Assembly (NCBI GenBank): GCA_025769875.1
Contig: JAGFNK010000125.1
Location: forward strand, 54,089 to 118,088
DNA: 64,000 nt
Direction: 5' to 3'
Source: Russula earlei
Taxonomy: Eukaryota; Basidiomycota; Agaricomycetes; Russulales; Russulaceae
Made by a program: the position numbers and the translations under genes. This document shows positions 47,401-58,357 of this stretch, piece by piece (position 1 is the stretch's first letter; every line of letters begins with the position of its first letter). The notes under the pieces were generated by a model, which did not search any database, had not been told where the DNA came from, and worked only from the letters and a program-made list of their open reading frames with translations.

Positions 47401-47938
47401 AAGACTTCCGAGGACAAGAGAAAAGGCTTGTTTACCTTGAAATAATCGCCGAATGACCAGTTGCCCAGCATCTCGAAGAACGTGTGATGATACGAGTCTT
47501 TACCAACGTCATCAAGGTCTGTATATACGGATTTGTCGAGGATATATGTGCATGTTGGAGAAAATCATCTACCGTTGTGTTTTCCGCCTGCTCTGATACA
47601 CTTCTGGCTGTTATAGGCACGTCTAAGCTTTGCGAGATCGGAATTGGGATCAACAGGTTCCGAGAAAAATTGCTTTGTACTGAAAAATATTCTTGCATGT
47701 ACCGCGGGTGATGGGGGTCGAAGGCACGTACCTGGTTCATGCCAGCATTGGCAAAGAGAAGGGTTGGGTCCTCATAAGGGATGGTAGATGACGAGGGGAC
47801 GTAAGAGTGACCTTTGGACTGAAAGTAGTCAAAAAACGCCTGACGAATCTGCGTTGCCGAGAGAGGACGGGGATGCGAGGTGGCCATGGTGTGCAGGTAT
47901 CTCTGGTACGATCTGACGATGATTCGCCTATATAGCAT
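44409..47938 (-). CDS. ALA1: Alanyl-tRNA synthetase, two starts for two compartments
   Basis: Charges tRNA-Ala and edits mischarged products. Class II core blocks are present: [10 protein letters not shown], the [17 protein letters not shown] strand, [12 protein letters not shown], and [20 protein letters not shown]. The editing domain has HTATH and CGGTH, the zinc ligands. The C-Ala domain ends KYLLDGKS. Two in-frame starts exist: an upstream ATG at 47938 gives a 17-residue Arg-rich leader without acids, and an ATG at 47887 sits in a strong context (ACCATGG). Leaky scanning would yield mitochondrial and cytosolic forms. Two single extra bases break the frame, near 47655-47657 (between FLGT and VDPNSDL) and near 44985-44992 (between RDRL and [11 protein letters not shown]). 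Divergent from the CLASP gene. Confidence 0.93.
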
Positions 47939-47951
47939 CGAACCGAGTCAT
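47936..47951 (-). promoter_or_regulatory. Overlapping short upstream ORF before the long ALA1 start
   Basis: An out-of-frame ATG at 47949-47951 opens a seven-codon reading frame that overlaps the long-form ATG and ends in TAG. Its presence, plus the weak context of the long start, should reduce the share of ribosomes making the leader-containing form. This is inference from the sequence. Confidence 0.4.
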
Positions 47952-48090
47952 TAATTCTGTCCAACTCCAAAAATGGCAGGAGATTCACGGTCAGGATACG
48001 ATCACGTGCACGTCGCGAAGACCAAACTTGGCGCAAACGCAACACAAGCTTGGACTAGCGTTGTAGCCTTGTCTCGTCCGTCTCACTAGT

Positions 48091-50574
48091 ATGGCTCCAA
48101 AAGCCAAGATCCCGTCAATCCTGGAGGTATGCGCTCAATTACTCTTATGAGTTGTATGGCATTTTTGAAGCTCATTATTAGTGTCATTCTGAATCTACCT
48201 TGAGAGAAGAGTTGGAACGTGCGCGCGCTTTGCTCTCTCTTCCAGAGACAGACGAAACTTGGGACATGATCGGAAATGCTCTTCTCAGGATTATTGCCCT
48301 GTCTAAAGGTGGCGCATGCGAATTTCCTACAATTCTCACGTCCTCCATCCGTTCAATCTATCGTTCGATCACATCTGCGGCAACCTCTGAGCGGTCCCGA
48401 CTTTCTGCTACCGCCGTTGAGTGCATCGCTGCTCTTGCCACCGGGTTGGGTTCTTCTTTCGACCCACTTGTTCCCCTTTTTATACCCACCCTTTTATCTC
48501 TCTGCTCCCGCCCAAACAAAGTCTTCATTTCCCGTGCCAAGGCAACCATACAAACAATTATCGATCAAACGCAACTCATCTCGCTTCTGCCGTACTTTGT
48601 TGGCGCTCTCCGTGACAAGTCCGTAACCCTCCGCTTGGTTGCGATAGAAAGTCTTCTTGCGTGTGTCCAAAGTTTCAATCCGCCTGACCTTGAGAAGGAT
48701 GCGCGCGCAAGAGATGTGGAAAATGCAATCAGGCTGACCGCTACAGATGCAAGCGCAGACGTTCGCAAGATTAGTAGGCATGTTTTTGATGCGTACAAAA
48801 TACTGCTTCCCACAAGAGTCGAAAGGTAAATCATTTTATTCTTTGGGATCGATTGCACCATTCTGACACGGCTACAGTTTCGTAGCACCACTTTCTCCAA
48901 CCATGAAGAAGTATCTCAATATTGAAATCCCTTCTGGAAATTCCCGGCCACAGTCATCGCAATCTACATACACGCTTCCCGCTACACGTCCGACCTCTTC
49001 TCTAGAATCTGTCCAGCCAAAAGGCGGGGAGTCTCATCCCCGACCTGCTACTTCCATGACCCATCACCGTTCCGCATCGTCTTCGGCACTTGGATCATCT
49101 AAGCCATCAACTGCGACAGCATCAATGCTCACGCGGAGTGAAACTGGACCCATGATGGCACCCCCAAACGCACAGTCTGTGGCTGGGACATCGTCGAAGC
49201 GAAGAGACAATATGCCTCCTCCTGTCATTGTCCCTCAGCGTTGCCAACAAGCACGGTCAGAGCCACAAGCTCCGCCAGAATACCGAGTGCTTGCAAGACG
49301 GCCGCAGCCAAAAATTGCTGAGCGACCTCTGGATGCTTACTCTTCGAAGTCGACTACGCAGATCCTAAGACCCGAATCGACAGATCTAACTACCTCCTCG
49401 TTTAAAAAGAATGCGGGCCCTCTGCGGGCGGAGGCAATGGCCATCAAAAAGATATTGTTAGGTGGTGCACAAAGAGTATTGTTACCTGAGGTACAACAGT
49501 CACCTGCGCCATCCATGCAATCATCAAACCCTCCAACGAAAATTTCAGCAGAGGTTCAGGTCTTACCAAGATGGTTAGTCCACCCCCAGACATGGAAGTG
49601 TATATCACTCATCGTCGACTTGCAGTTCACGATTGGATAGTGTACGACACGGACCAAAATCATCCGCCGCGATCCACGCAAAGCAAGCTGTCATTCAAGT
49701 TGCAGTGACGTCGTCTGCAGTGCCGAGACGTCTTGGGCCGTCACAACCTCCTTTCATCGTTGAGAAAAAGGATAAAAAATCATCTGCGCCTGCCCGCTCG
49801 ATCGGTGAAGGACGCCAAGAGGTGAAGATGAAGAAGAAGGACGACCGTAAAAATGTCCTTCCCGCCATTGAAAAGGCCGCACAGTCCCTAAAAGGTAATG
49901 CGCCAACGCACATACACCCTCTGAAAAAGGCACGCACTGGTGGTGCCATGCAGCCCACTCTCTCTCAACTGGCACGCATGAAAGCGACTGATGAAGAGAA
50001 GGAATGCCGCGCAGCTGCTAAAGGGTCAACGAAGCCATTGCCGATTCGATCGAAGGGTAGAGTGGTCCCTCCGAGGGCTAGAGAAGTGGAAATCCCTGTT
50101 GCCGCAATAACGACGCCACTGCCGCCTAGCCCAGACGTGAGGCCCGCAAATGTACCTTTGCCTGTGTCACCCATTTCTGTGCCAGCGGTGGTGGGAACCC
50201 ACGATAAGGATGAGCAAGTTACCGTGTCCTCAACGGACAACATGGAGAGCAGCAGGGCGGAAGTTAAAGAGCATCCGCCCGTACTCACGCCGGCGCAGGT
50301 AGACTCTGTCCATCCCCTTGGGATGGGAATGGCAGCGAAGACACCGATCTCTGCTCTTGTCAGCTCCATTCAGCGTGGGTTCTTGATCTCCCCAAATTCA
50401 CCATTGTCACCTGCACAGCCGGATATGGAGTGGGAGTTTCCAACATGGCCAGGCCTTGCCGTTAACGTAGGACAAGAACCTAGTTTCGAAGGGGTTACAG
50501 AGAGTACGATAAAGCAGCCTCTCAGTGCAGTGGGGACACACTCTGAGAGGAGGGCATTAGTAGACATGAATTAG
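48091..50574 (+). CDS. CLASP/TOG-domain microtubule-associated protein
   Basis: The N-terminal part is a helical HEAT/TOG-like array (LREELERARALLSL, SRLSATAVECIAALATGLG, FISRAKATIQTIID, SVTLRLVAIESLL, DASADVRKISRHVFDAYKILLP), as in CLASP and Stu1 proteins that bind tubulin. The rest is a long Ser/Pro/Lys-rich linker, presumably microtubule-binding. Exons 48091-48126, 48182-48825, 48878-49573 and 49626-50574 sum to 2325 nt, 774 residues. Only one clear TOG unit is visible, so it is shorter than yeast Stu1 (about 1,500). 152 bp separate its start from that of ALA1. Confidence 0.75.
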
Positions 50575-50786
50575 CAAGCAAGAATTAGAATTATTTAGAT
50601 CACTATGAAATAGACATTCATAACCCAATTTCTTATTGCAGATCCCTACTATCAAAACCAGACAGTATGGTTGTATGGTTGCACAAAGGGTAAATGCACT
50701 ATTCTACGAGGCCCATTGCCAAATGATACCGCCTGGGAGCTGATCCTTAAATTAGCAGTTTTCCAAAATATGAGGATAAGAACCTT

Positions 50787-51173
50787 CTAGTGTGTCAGAT
50801 GCATTCGCCCTTTTGCCCTGCGGCGCTCAAGTATTTTTCGGCCTCCCACCGTACGTTTGCGTGCAAGGAAGCCATGCTTTCGTTTGCGTTTCCGTTGGGA
50901 CGGTTGATACTCGGCTCCACGGGACCGGTGACGGGCATGCATAATCACCGGGGCAAACGTAACGGGTAGGAAAGAGCGAAGAGGAGTGAGGGGACGAAGT
51001 AGCATTGGGGCCGGGAACGGCAGGAGAGTGACGAATGATGAGACTGGCCGCCAAGGAGACTGAAAGACTGTTTTCTGAGAAATAACTCTGGTAGTAGTTG
51101 GTGTAGGGATGCGTGTCACAGGAATTGTGGGTTGCCGCAACAATTTCAAGGCATGGTAGGAGAGACGTGGCAT
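50787..51173 (-). CDS. Mitochondrial large-subunit ribosomal protein bL34
   Basis: A single exon of 128 residues. The C-terminal 43 residues carry the bL34 signature: [19 protein letters not shown] and [14 protein letters not shown]. The N-terminal portion ([14 protein letters not shown], Arg/Thr/Pro-rich, no acids) looks like a mitochondrial presequence. I chose the ATG at 51173; further upstream no in-frame ATG is seen. Divergent from eIF3c, with 137 bp between starts. Confidence 0.93.
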   Translation of the reverse strand: MPRLSYHALKLLRQPTIPVTRIPTPTTTRVISQKTVFQSPWRPVSSFVTLLPFPAPMLLRPLTPLRSFLPVTFAPVIMHARHRSRGAEYQPSQRKRKRKHGFLARKRTVGGRKILERRRAKGRMHLTH

Positions 51174-51310
51174 TGTCTCTTTGTTGGCCCAAGCCGGTGG
51201 TGCGGTGACTCGGAGCGTGAACAAAGGATGCGGGAATCTCCGCTCGAAAACTCAAAATTTCAATCAAATATACATCATCGCCCTCTCTCTTCGTTTCCGT
51301 TAAACCAATA

Positions 51311-54266
51311 ATGTCGCGATTTTTCAGACAGGCGGCCGATTCAGACTCTGAATCATCAGACTCAGAAGAATCTCTCCTGAGCTCCGATGAGGACGAATCC
51401 CAAAGCAAGCCTGCCGCACCTGCCAAACCAGCAATGTCTCGTTTCCTTCGTACTGCTCATACCTCAGATTCGTCTACCTCTGACTCTGAATCAGAGGACG
51501 AAGATGATGACGAGTCAGAAGATGATGGAGTAGCACATAAAGAGTCAAAACCAAAATCTCGTTTCCTTCGCGATTCCGACGAAGAGGAGAGCGATGAGGA
51601 AGTTAAGCGAGTCGTGAAGAGCGCGCGTGACAAGCGTCTGGAAGAGATGGAAGCCACAGGAAGAGCTATAGACAATGCTCTTAAAATCAATGACTGGATA
51701 ACCATTTCCAGTGGTGAGCAAATTTTACATGTGACTGTAATTCCCACCGCTCATTCACGACGTCTGCTAGAATATGATAAGATGACCCGCATGGTCCAGC
51801 GTCAACAGAACTTCGCCGAACCAGTCCCTCCATTTTACATTCGGACTCTTATCTCGCTCGAGACGGCGTTAAACATGGCCCTCGCCAAAGAGAAGGAAGC
51901 AAAAAAGAAAATGAACGCTAGCAATGCCCGCGCCTTGACTGCCATGAAACAAAGGGTACGAAAGACAGTCAAGGAATATGAGAAAGAAATCAGGCAGTAC
52001 AATGAGGTATATACTCGTCATAAGCTTCTCACGTGGCCAGGCTCTTACCGCTTGTCAGAATCCTGAAGCGTTTGAACAATGAATATGCGACTCTTGCTGT
52101 GCCTCAGGCCCAAGGAAAGCCGGAAGTAGCTAGAAGGTCTGTTGCTGCTGAGGGCGAGGATGAGGAAGATTTCACTCGTGTTGGAAAGGGCGGGAAAGCC
52201 ACCCAATACACGTCTGAGGGCATTTATAAGACTCTTCAGGCCATCCAGGAAGCACGTGGCAAAAAGGTGAGCTCGGGGTGGTCACCTGTCCACTCAGCGT
52301 ATTTATAGTACCCAGAACACCGATCGCGCGGATCAAATCCGTATTTTGGAGCGACTACTGGATGTCGCAGTCACACCATATCAACGAATACGGGTTTTAC
52401 TTGCCTTGGTTTCTTCGCGATTCGACTACAATGCTTCCATTGCATCCTACATGCCCACTGAGATGTGGCTATCTGCTCAGCGCGAGATAGACTGTCTCAT
52501 TGGCATCCTCGTCGAGAACGACAGCTACTCTGTGCAAGAGATCACCGATGATTACGACGATCTTATCGAACGTACTCCTGAGGGTGAAAAAGACGGTGTC
52601 GTCCGCCTCCGTGGAAGTATTGTTAGCTTCGTTGATCGATTGGACGACGAATTTACCCGCAGCCTTCAGCATATGGATCCCCACGGAACAGAATACATGG
52701 ATCGCTTGAAGGATGAAAAGGGTCTGTACTGCACTATTTGTCGTGCAGAGACTCTTTATGAAAAGAAGCATCTTCATGAACCCCTTGCTCGTGTCGTAAC
52801 ACGACGCCTGGAGCACATTTACTCCAAGGTACATCCTTCTGCGTATGTTTCCTTCATGGTACACTCACAAATACATTTTGACTAGCCTGACGTCGTCCTC
52901 ACCGCGCTCGAATCAGCAGTTGCTGCAGCTAATGTGCCCATTTCTCTCTCCCTAGCTTCGCAAGCATCCCCGTCTGCCCTCATTCATACACTGTGCGTCC
53001 ACCTGTACAAGTCCGGGAACTCGGTCTTGCGTACCCGCGCAATGCTCAGTCACATTTACCACCATGCCTTGCAAAACGACTTCTACACTGCACGCGACAT
53101 GCTGCTTATGTCACATCTGCAGGAGACTGTCTACTCCATGGATGTTGGTACGCAGATCTTATATAATCGTACCGTTGTACAGCTTGGGCTTTGCGCATTC
53201 CGATCTGGACTGATCAAGGAGGCTCAATCGACATTGCAAGACATATTCGCCACTCAAAGAGTGAAAGAGCTTCTTGCACAGGGTGTGCACCAGCCACGAT
53301 TCCAAACTCTCACACCGGAACAAGAGAAAGCAGAGAAGCACCGCCAATTGCCATTCCACATGCATATAAACACAGAGTTACTTGAGGCTGCCTTTCTCGT
53401 CTCTAGCATGCTCGTGGAAATCCCTATGCTTGCGAGCATTGATTTGGAGGAACAGAAGCGCAAGGCCATCTCAAAGCCCTTCCGCCGCCTGCTGGACTTC
53501 GCTGACCGTCAGGTCTTCACGGGACCGCCAGAAAGTACACGTGATCACATAATGCAAGCCAGCAAGGCATTACAACACGGCCAGTGGGAGCAGTGTCGCG
53601 ATTTGATACAGGATATCAAGATTTGGAGTCTCATGCCCGAGGTTACGTCTGTTAAAGAAATGCTTGCGAAGTAAGCGGGAGGCAACACGTATTATGTTTA
53701 TGCTGACGATAGCGTCACTCCCTTTTAGGCGCATCCAGGAAGAGGGCCTACGCACTTATTTATTCACCTTTGCGCCACATTACAAGACTTTGTCATTATT
53801 GTTCCTTGAACGGACTTTCTCTTTGGATCGTCGAGCAGTAAACTCGATCGTATCGCGGATGATATGGGCGGAGGAACTCCCCGCATCTTTGGACCAGTCT
53901 GCTGGCGTTATTGTGTTCCATCGAGTTGAACTCTCAAGACCCCAGCAGCTCGCGCAGATTCTGGCAGAAAAGGTTGGCGCGATGGTGGAACAAAATGAGA
54001 AGGCTCTTGACGTCCGTCTTGGTGGGGCAACGGTGTGGGGTGATCGGGCAGATGGACTGAAGGGCGATAAACGTGGTGAGCAAGCACAGGAGCGAAGGAG
54101 AGGGCGAGGAGAGCGGAGAGGTGGTGTGAGTGCACGAGGTAAGTCACGTTTAATCTCTCATAGTATATTACTCATATAGATCCACATGGACCGCTTAGGT
54201 GCAAGAGGTGGACGAGGAGCGCGCTTTGCACAAGGGCTCGGGAGTCAAATGACCAAAACACGATAG
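51311..54266 (+). CDS. NIP1: Translation initiation factor eIF3 subunit c (Nip1)
   Basis: A core subunit of eIF3, which recruits the 43S complex. The N-terminus repeats [21 protein letters not shown] separated by acidic Ser-rich stretches, as in eIF3c. Then follow [12 protein letters not shown], the helical middle ([48 protein letters not shown]) and a PCI domain ([21 protein letters not shown]). The tail is Arg/Gly-rich. Exons 51311-52006, 52059-52266, 52316-52828, 52886-53670, 53729-54138 and 54199-54266 sum to one base over a multiple of three. An in-frame TGA occurs at 52080 just after NPEAFEQ; removing one base restores [10 protein letters not shown]. Using an AG ten bases downstream (exon from 52069) also restores the frame but loses that conserved peptide. 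Confidence 0.93.
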
Positions 54267-54356
54267 TCGTATGTTGATTTCTCGGCCCATGTACACATTT
54301 GTCCTCCACTTCGCGTGTGTCACGAATGAATGTGTTTTTTTGGAAAGTGTGAGGAA

Positions 54357-54695
54357 TATATATTATTATTGCTGTTTTCAGTGCACTTGGTGGAGCTTGA
54401 AAAAACCCAATTTTGGTGGAAAATCCTCCCTTGACATGTGAGACAAATATCCCCCTCATTTCTGCTCGTATTTCAATAGAACTTGAATCCCCTGAATCTG
54501 CTTGATGAGGGCTATGCAACCCCACATTTTTAAATGAGATTTGGGCAATGGTGAAGCTGGACTCAGGCAGCCTGCCCTTGTATATGAGACAAAGTACAAC
54601 TGAAATTGGCCATCTATCTTTCTTATTTTTCCCTCAAAGTGCACCCATATGCTGTGTTGAGGCAGCCCCATAGTGTTTTTGACCCAAGAGTAAGT
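54357..54695. repeat. Dispersed repeat family 1, copy A
   Basis: About 340 bp that aligns in the same orientation, with visible divergence, to 59757-60118. Shared landmarks in order: ttgctgttttcag, gcacttggtggagctt, tgagggcta, gagctggactca, ttatttttccctca and ggcagccccatagtgttttt. It contains no coding frame I can support, and begins about 90 bp after the end of eIF3c. Confidence 0.75.
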
Positions 54696-54770
54696 ACTTC
54701 TGCTATCTTTTCATGGCATTACTGTCACAACAACACAAACTTCCTTTCTACATGCTGCAAGGGTGATCAC

Positions 54771-54871
54771 TACATCAGGAAAAAATGCTATTGCTACAAG
54801 CACTATGTAGCACTGTATAGCCTATATAGTGCCACATAGTGCTTGTAGCAATAACATTTTTTCCTGATGTA
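54771..54871. mobile_element. Near-perfect 50-bp-arm palindrome, MITE-like
   Basis: Bases 54771-54820 and 54822-54871 are inverted copies with three mismatches in 50 and a single-base spacer. The arms begin with tacatcaggaaaaaatg. If the element starts at CATCAGG, it is 97 bp and is flanked on both sides by TA, as expected for a Tc1/mariner-type miniature element. A folded-back transposon end is the alternative. Nothing coding is inside. Confidence 0.7.
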
Positions 54872-55654
54872 TCTGATGATGCCCACTAGATTATCCTACA
54901 CATGTCTTCCAGTCTGAGTCTTGGTGATATCACTTATCATACCAGAGTTCCTCATACCATAGAACACATCTTAACCAATTTCAAACACATGGCATAGCCA
55001 ATCACCCAGACCATTTATTCCAACCAGCAAACTGAATCCTTTCAATGCAGGAAGCACAAGTGAGTTCCTGTCATGAACCATTTCCCAGAGAGGGCCCTTG
55101 AAGGACCCTTCCATATTAGAGGAAACCCAGCCTCTATGATGCCACCCTGTTCACATGTCCAAAAGGGCAAGCCCTACTTAGTGGCAACCCTTCTAGCAAT
55201 AAAAGACAGTATTAAAGACTCCCTAAAGACCCCTTAAGATGACCTCAAGTGCCTTCCAGTGGATGATAATGAAGACACTATAGGCCCTAGAACACATTAT
55301 TAGACTAACTCTAATAACCTTAGAACAAACTATAAGACCATACTAAGGACCTTAATAGGGATATTAGGGTTGACTCTAAGGACCCTAATAGAACTGTATA
55401 AGGGGCCTTTTTAGCAACACTACTCCACTGACAAATACCCCAAGTCCCCAAATGACTGGCCCTAAACTAACTAACAGCAAATGAATGCTTTGCATGTGCA
55501 CTAGGCAGTGAACACATGGACGCTAGGGGCCCTTACTCAGCAGCTTACTGAGCATGACTGAGCATGCTCACTAAGCATATTCCAACTTCTTACTCATCTG
55601 TCAATTGTGCTTGATAACAAGGTTATGACTTGTTCTCTATTTAGCAGTTCCCTT
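54872..55654. other. Gene-free repeat-rich stretch
   Basis: No coding frame is supportable. From 55200 to 55420 there are many degenerate repeats of a ctaaggaccctaatag-like unit, suggesting old, decayed simple repeats. I see no intact element. Confidence 0.4.
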
Positions 55655-55925
55655 GTAGTATATAAGCACTCAATAAAGTAGTGGACAGTCTTCAGACTGT
55701 CCATTTGATTGTGGCACTCCATTACCAAGGGTACTCCTTTTTGACCACCCTTCTCAGCACATCCTGGCCCTCTCTCTTTGTGATCATCTCCCACAGCCCA
55801 TACCAGTCCCTCTCTGGTACTTGCTACTTGTTTGGACCATCCTCTTTGCCAATTTTGTCTTAGAACTCAGTTAACTTGTCTCCAAACTTTTGTCTCACTC
55901 TTGAACTGGATTGTTCAACGTTGAG
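55655..55925 (+). repeat. LTR-like unit, copy A
   Basis: Starts with a TATA box (tatataag), then about 25 bp later the palindrome ggacagtcttcagactgtcc (55683-55702), then ccatttgattgtgg, gggtactcc and taccagtcc, and ends ttgaactggattgttcaac. The same order recurs at 57066-57300 and inverted at 56352-56596. The TATA box before a conserved start suggests the R-U5 half of an LTR. Confidence 0.6.
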
Positions 55926-56276
55926 TCCTGACATTTGCAGTCTCTCTCAAACTGTGCTGACCAGTTGACCCATCAAGTGTCTGACAACATTCCAACTGTG
56001 GGGTCTCTGGAGCCTCACACTCCTGACATCCAACTTCTTTCCCTTCCTCAATCTTTTCCCCTGTTACAACATTTTCCCTTTTATGTTTACTTCTTACCTT
56101 TTACTATGGACTGCTTGCTTTCATATGTCCCTTTACCTACTGGTCTTGTGATCTCTTACATCTTGTGATCCTTTCTCTGTTATCATGTGATCCATACATG
56201 TCCAGGTAACACTGAATTGCTGTTACTTTCCCTTTGTTTGGTTCTCTTTCCTTTTATATTTGCTTCTTAGTTTCAA

Positions 56277-56330
56277 CTGTGCAATGCTGCGCACCTACTG
56301 TGCAATGCTGCGCACCTACTGTGCAGCACA
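56277..56330. repeat. 21-bp tandem repeat, about 2.4 copies
   Basis: Units at 56277-56297 and 56298-56318 are identical (ctgtgcaatgctgcgcaccta) and a partial third unit follows. It lies in the spacer between the two inverted LTR-like units. Confidence 0.85.
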
Positions 56331-56351
56331 GTCATTTGGTTCTTGTCAAGA

Positions 56352-56596
56352 CTCACTGTTGAACAATCCAGTTCAAGAGTGAGGGGAAAGCTCTGAGACG
56401 AGTTGATAGATGTCTTAGATGGCATGGGCAAGTAGGAGGGTCCAGAGCAGTAACAAATACCAAAGGGGGACTGTTACTGGTAGTGTGGAGTAATTATGCA
56501 GAGGGGAAGCCAGTGGGACTAGAAGGAGTGGTCCTTAAGGAGTACCCCTGAGTGTATAGAGTACTGCAAATCAAATGGACAGTCTGGAGACTGTCC
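56352..56596 (-). repeat. LTR-like unit, inverted copy
   Basis: The reverse complement aligns end to end with 55683-55925. The terminal 32 bp match in 30 positions, the palindrome (56577-56596) is present, and the interior shows clear but diverged similarity (tggacc, tcctac/tctttgcc, gggtactcctt). Together with copy A it makes an inverted pair of about 245-bp arms around a 426-bp spacer. Confidence 0.6.
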
Positions 56597-57065
56597 ATGT
56601 TACAAACTAAGGCCAGGACCTGGCCATATATTGTCCTATTCTACTCAAGAGAGACCTCTCTCACTTTGCATCGCTGACACACTTCCGTTTCTTGGGCTCT
56701 CCCTCCTGCGGTGCAAGATATCGCTATTGCAAAGACACTATGACATGACCAGGCACTCATTTCTTAATCGGGTAATCATTGCGTGGCAGCCACATGGCCA
56801 CTCAGCCACAAAGAACCCAAAACAGCAGCATAAACTCTTACAAACTGTTGCATAACTTATATGATGTCATATAGGCTCCAATGACATCATTGACTCACTA
56901 AGTGCTCCACAGTGACATCATAAGCATGTCATCGCTCCACAGTGATCAGTAATACACTCAGTAAGCCTGAAACCTGACACAAGTGAGTTTATGCCTCTGT
57001 AGTCCTATTGGATGGTACCAAGGAGTCTAGAATAGTTCCTGCTCTTTGTAATCAACCCTGTACAC

Positions 57066-57300
57066 AGTATATAAGCCCCAATGTAGCATGGCAGTCGTCA
57101 GACTGTCCATTTGTGATACTCTCATCCTCCTGGGTACTCCCCCACAACTGCTCAGTTTAAAGCCCTCCTCATCTTCAAGGTACTCTTCAACGACTGCCTT
57201 GTTTAAAGCCTCTTCGCTGCACTGGCCTCCAACCTTTGCCTCTGCCTCCAGCAACACCTACCAGTCCCCCTCTGGTACCTCCTCATTGTTTGGCTCGTCC
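57066..57300 (+). repeat. LTR-like unit, copy B
   Basis: A diverged direct copy of 55655-55853: tatataagc box, cagtcgtcagactgtccattt, gggtactcc, and accagtccccctctggtac. An open frame starts 141 bp after it, so this could be the 5' LTR of the element that encodes it. Confidence 0.55.
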
Positions 57301-57440
57301 TCTTGTTCAATGCCGTCTACATTGCGTACCATCTGTTCTGACCCTTGCCCACCTGCTCCTGAGTCCTTAGTGATCAGCAGTACATGTCTTGACATCTGGA
57401 CAGTCTCTCACCATTCCTGTATTGACCAGCCAATGCTCAA

Positions 57441-58357
57441 GTGTCCACTCCCAACTCCCCCACTCTTGCTAACACTTCCCTGTGTCTCCCTTCTCCTCTC
57501 CAACCCACTCCACACACTGCCCTTCGGCTTCTCACTGAAGACCTCAACCCAATTGACATGTCCTCACCCCTCAGCATCCTGTACTCCCCAGAGGCTCCAC
57601 CATCGTCTCCTGTCATCACCCAGCCTATTCCAGGTGACTTTATCCCTATCGGCACTCCCCCTCCAGCACTGAACAAGCAACAGCAAGTGGACCATCCCCC
57701 CTTGCCTGAAGGCTTCCTTGATCGCCCCCCTTGCACAGCATTCCAGCTCCACCGTCACCAGTACTTTGTCCTTCCCTCCACCAATCGTTCCTGTGAGCAG
57801 TGGCAACCCCCCCACGATTTAAACCACCAAGACTACTTATCACGCATCCCTACCACAGATCAGTTGGCTCATTGCACTTTCATAGACACCTTCACAACCG
57901 CCTTTTGTGCATGCATCATCCACACTTTTGCGGTGGAACCCTCCAATGCTGCCCTTGCCACTGAGTACAACCTTACCCCCTTTGGCATCTGCTCCAATGT
58001 TGGGATATATGCCCCAGACGCAGACTTCCCCCTCAGATGCATCGCATATATTCTTCGTTATTTAGGAAACTCCTTACCTTGCCCACTGTTTACCGCCCTG
58101 CTTATGAAGGGTCATTTTGCTTATCTATCGTACACGACTTCTTGGATGGACACCTAGCTTTTGTGTATGGTTACTTACACTTTGAGGAGAACAGTAACCA
58201 AGTCTCTTTGTGTCACTACTCGACCTATACTGTCGACACCATATGTTTCAACCTGCAGTTACTTTGCTTTTGCTTTACACCTTGTATTCCCCCAAACCCT
58301 CTTGACATCATCGAGAGATATCGCCTTGAGACCATAGATCTTGCGCACAGTTCTTAA
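57441..58357 (+). pseudogene. Unrecognised retroelement-type ORF, frameshifted
   Basis: An open frame runs from the ATG at 57441 to 58157. The same protein appears to continue in another frame through 58357 (overlap 58037-58157), so it is probably broken by one frameshift. The product is Pro/Ser/Thr-rich at first, then has a compact region with aromatic and cysteine residues (CTFIDTFTTAFCACIIHTF; YLHFEENSNQVSLCHYSTY). There is no zinc knuckle, protease or RT motif. Position after an LTR-like unit suggests a Gag-like role, but I do not recognise the family. Confidence 0.4.

Noticed and set aside
49965..50369. Minus-strand 134-residue open frame
   Set aside because: It is antisense to the low-complexity tail of the CLASP gene and has no recognisable motif.
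55230..55400. ccctaa-like repeats suggesting telomere sequence
   Set aside because: The units are irregular and mixed with other words, and the site is internal to a transposon-rich block. No regular telomeric array is present.
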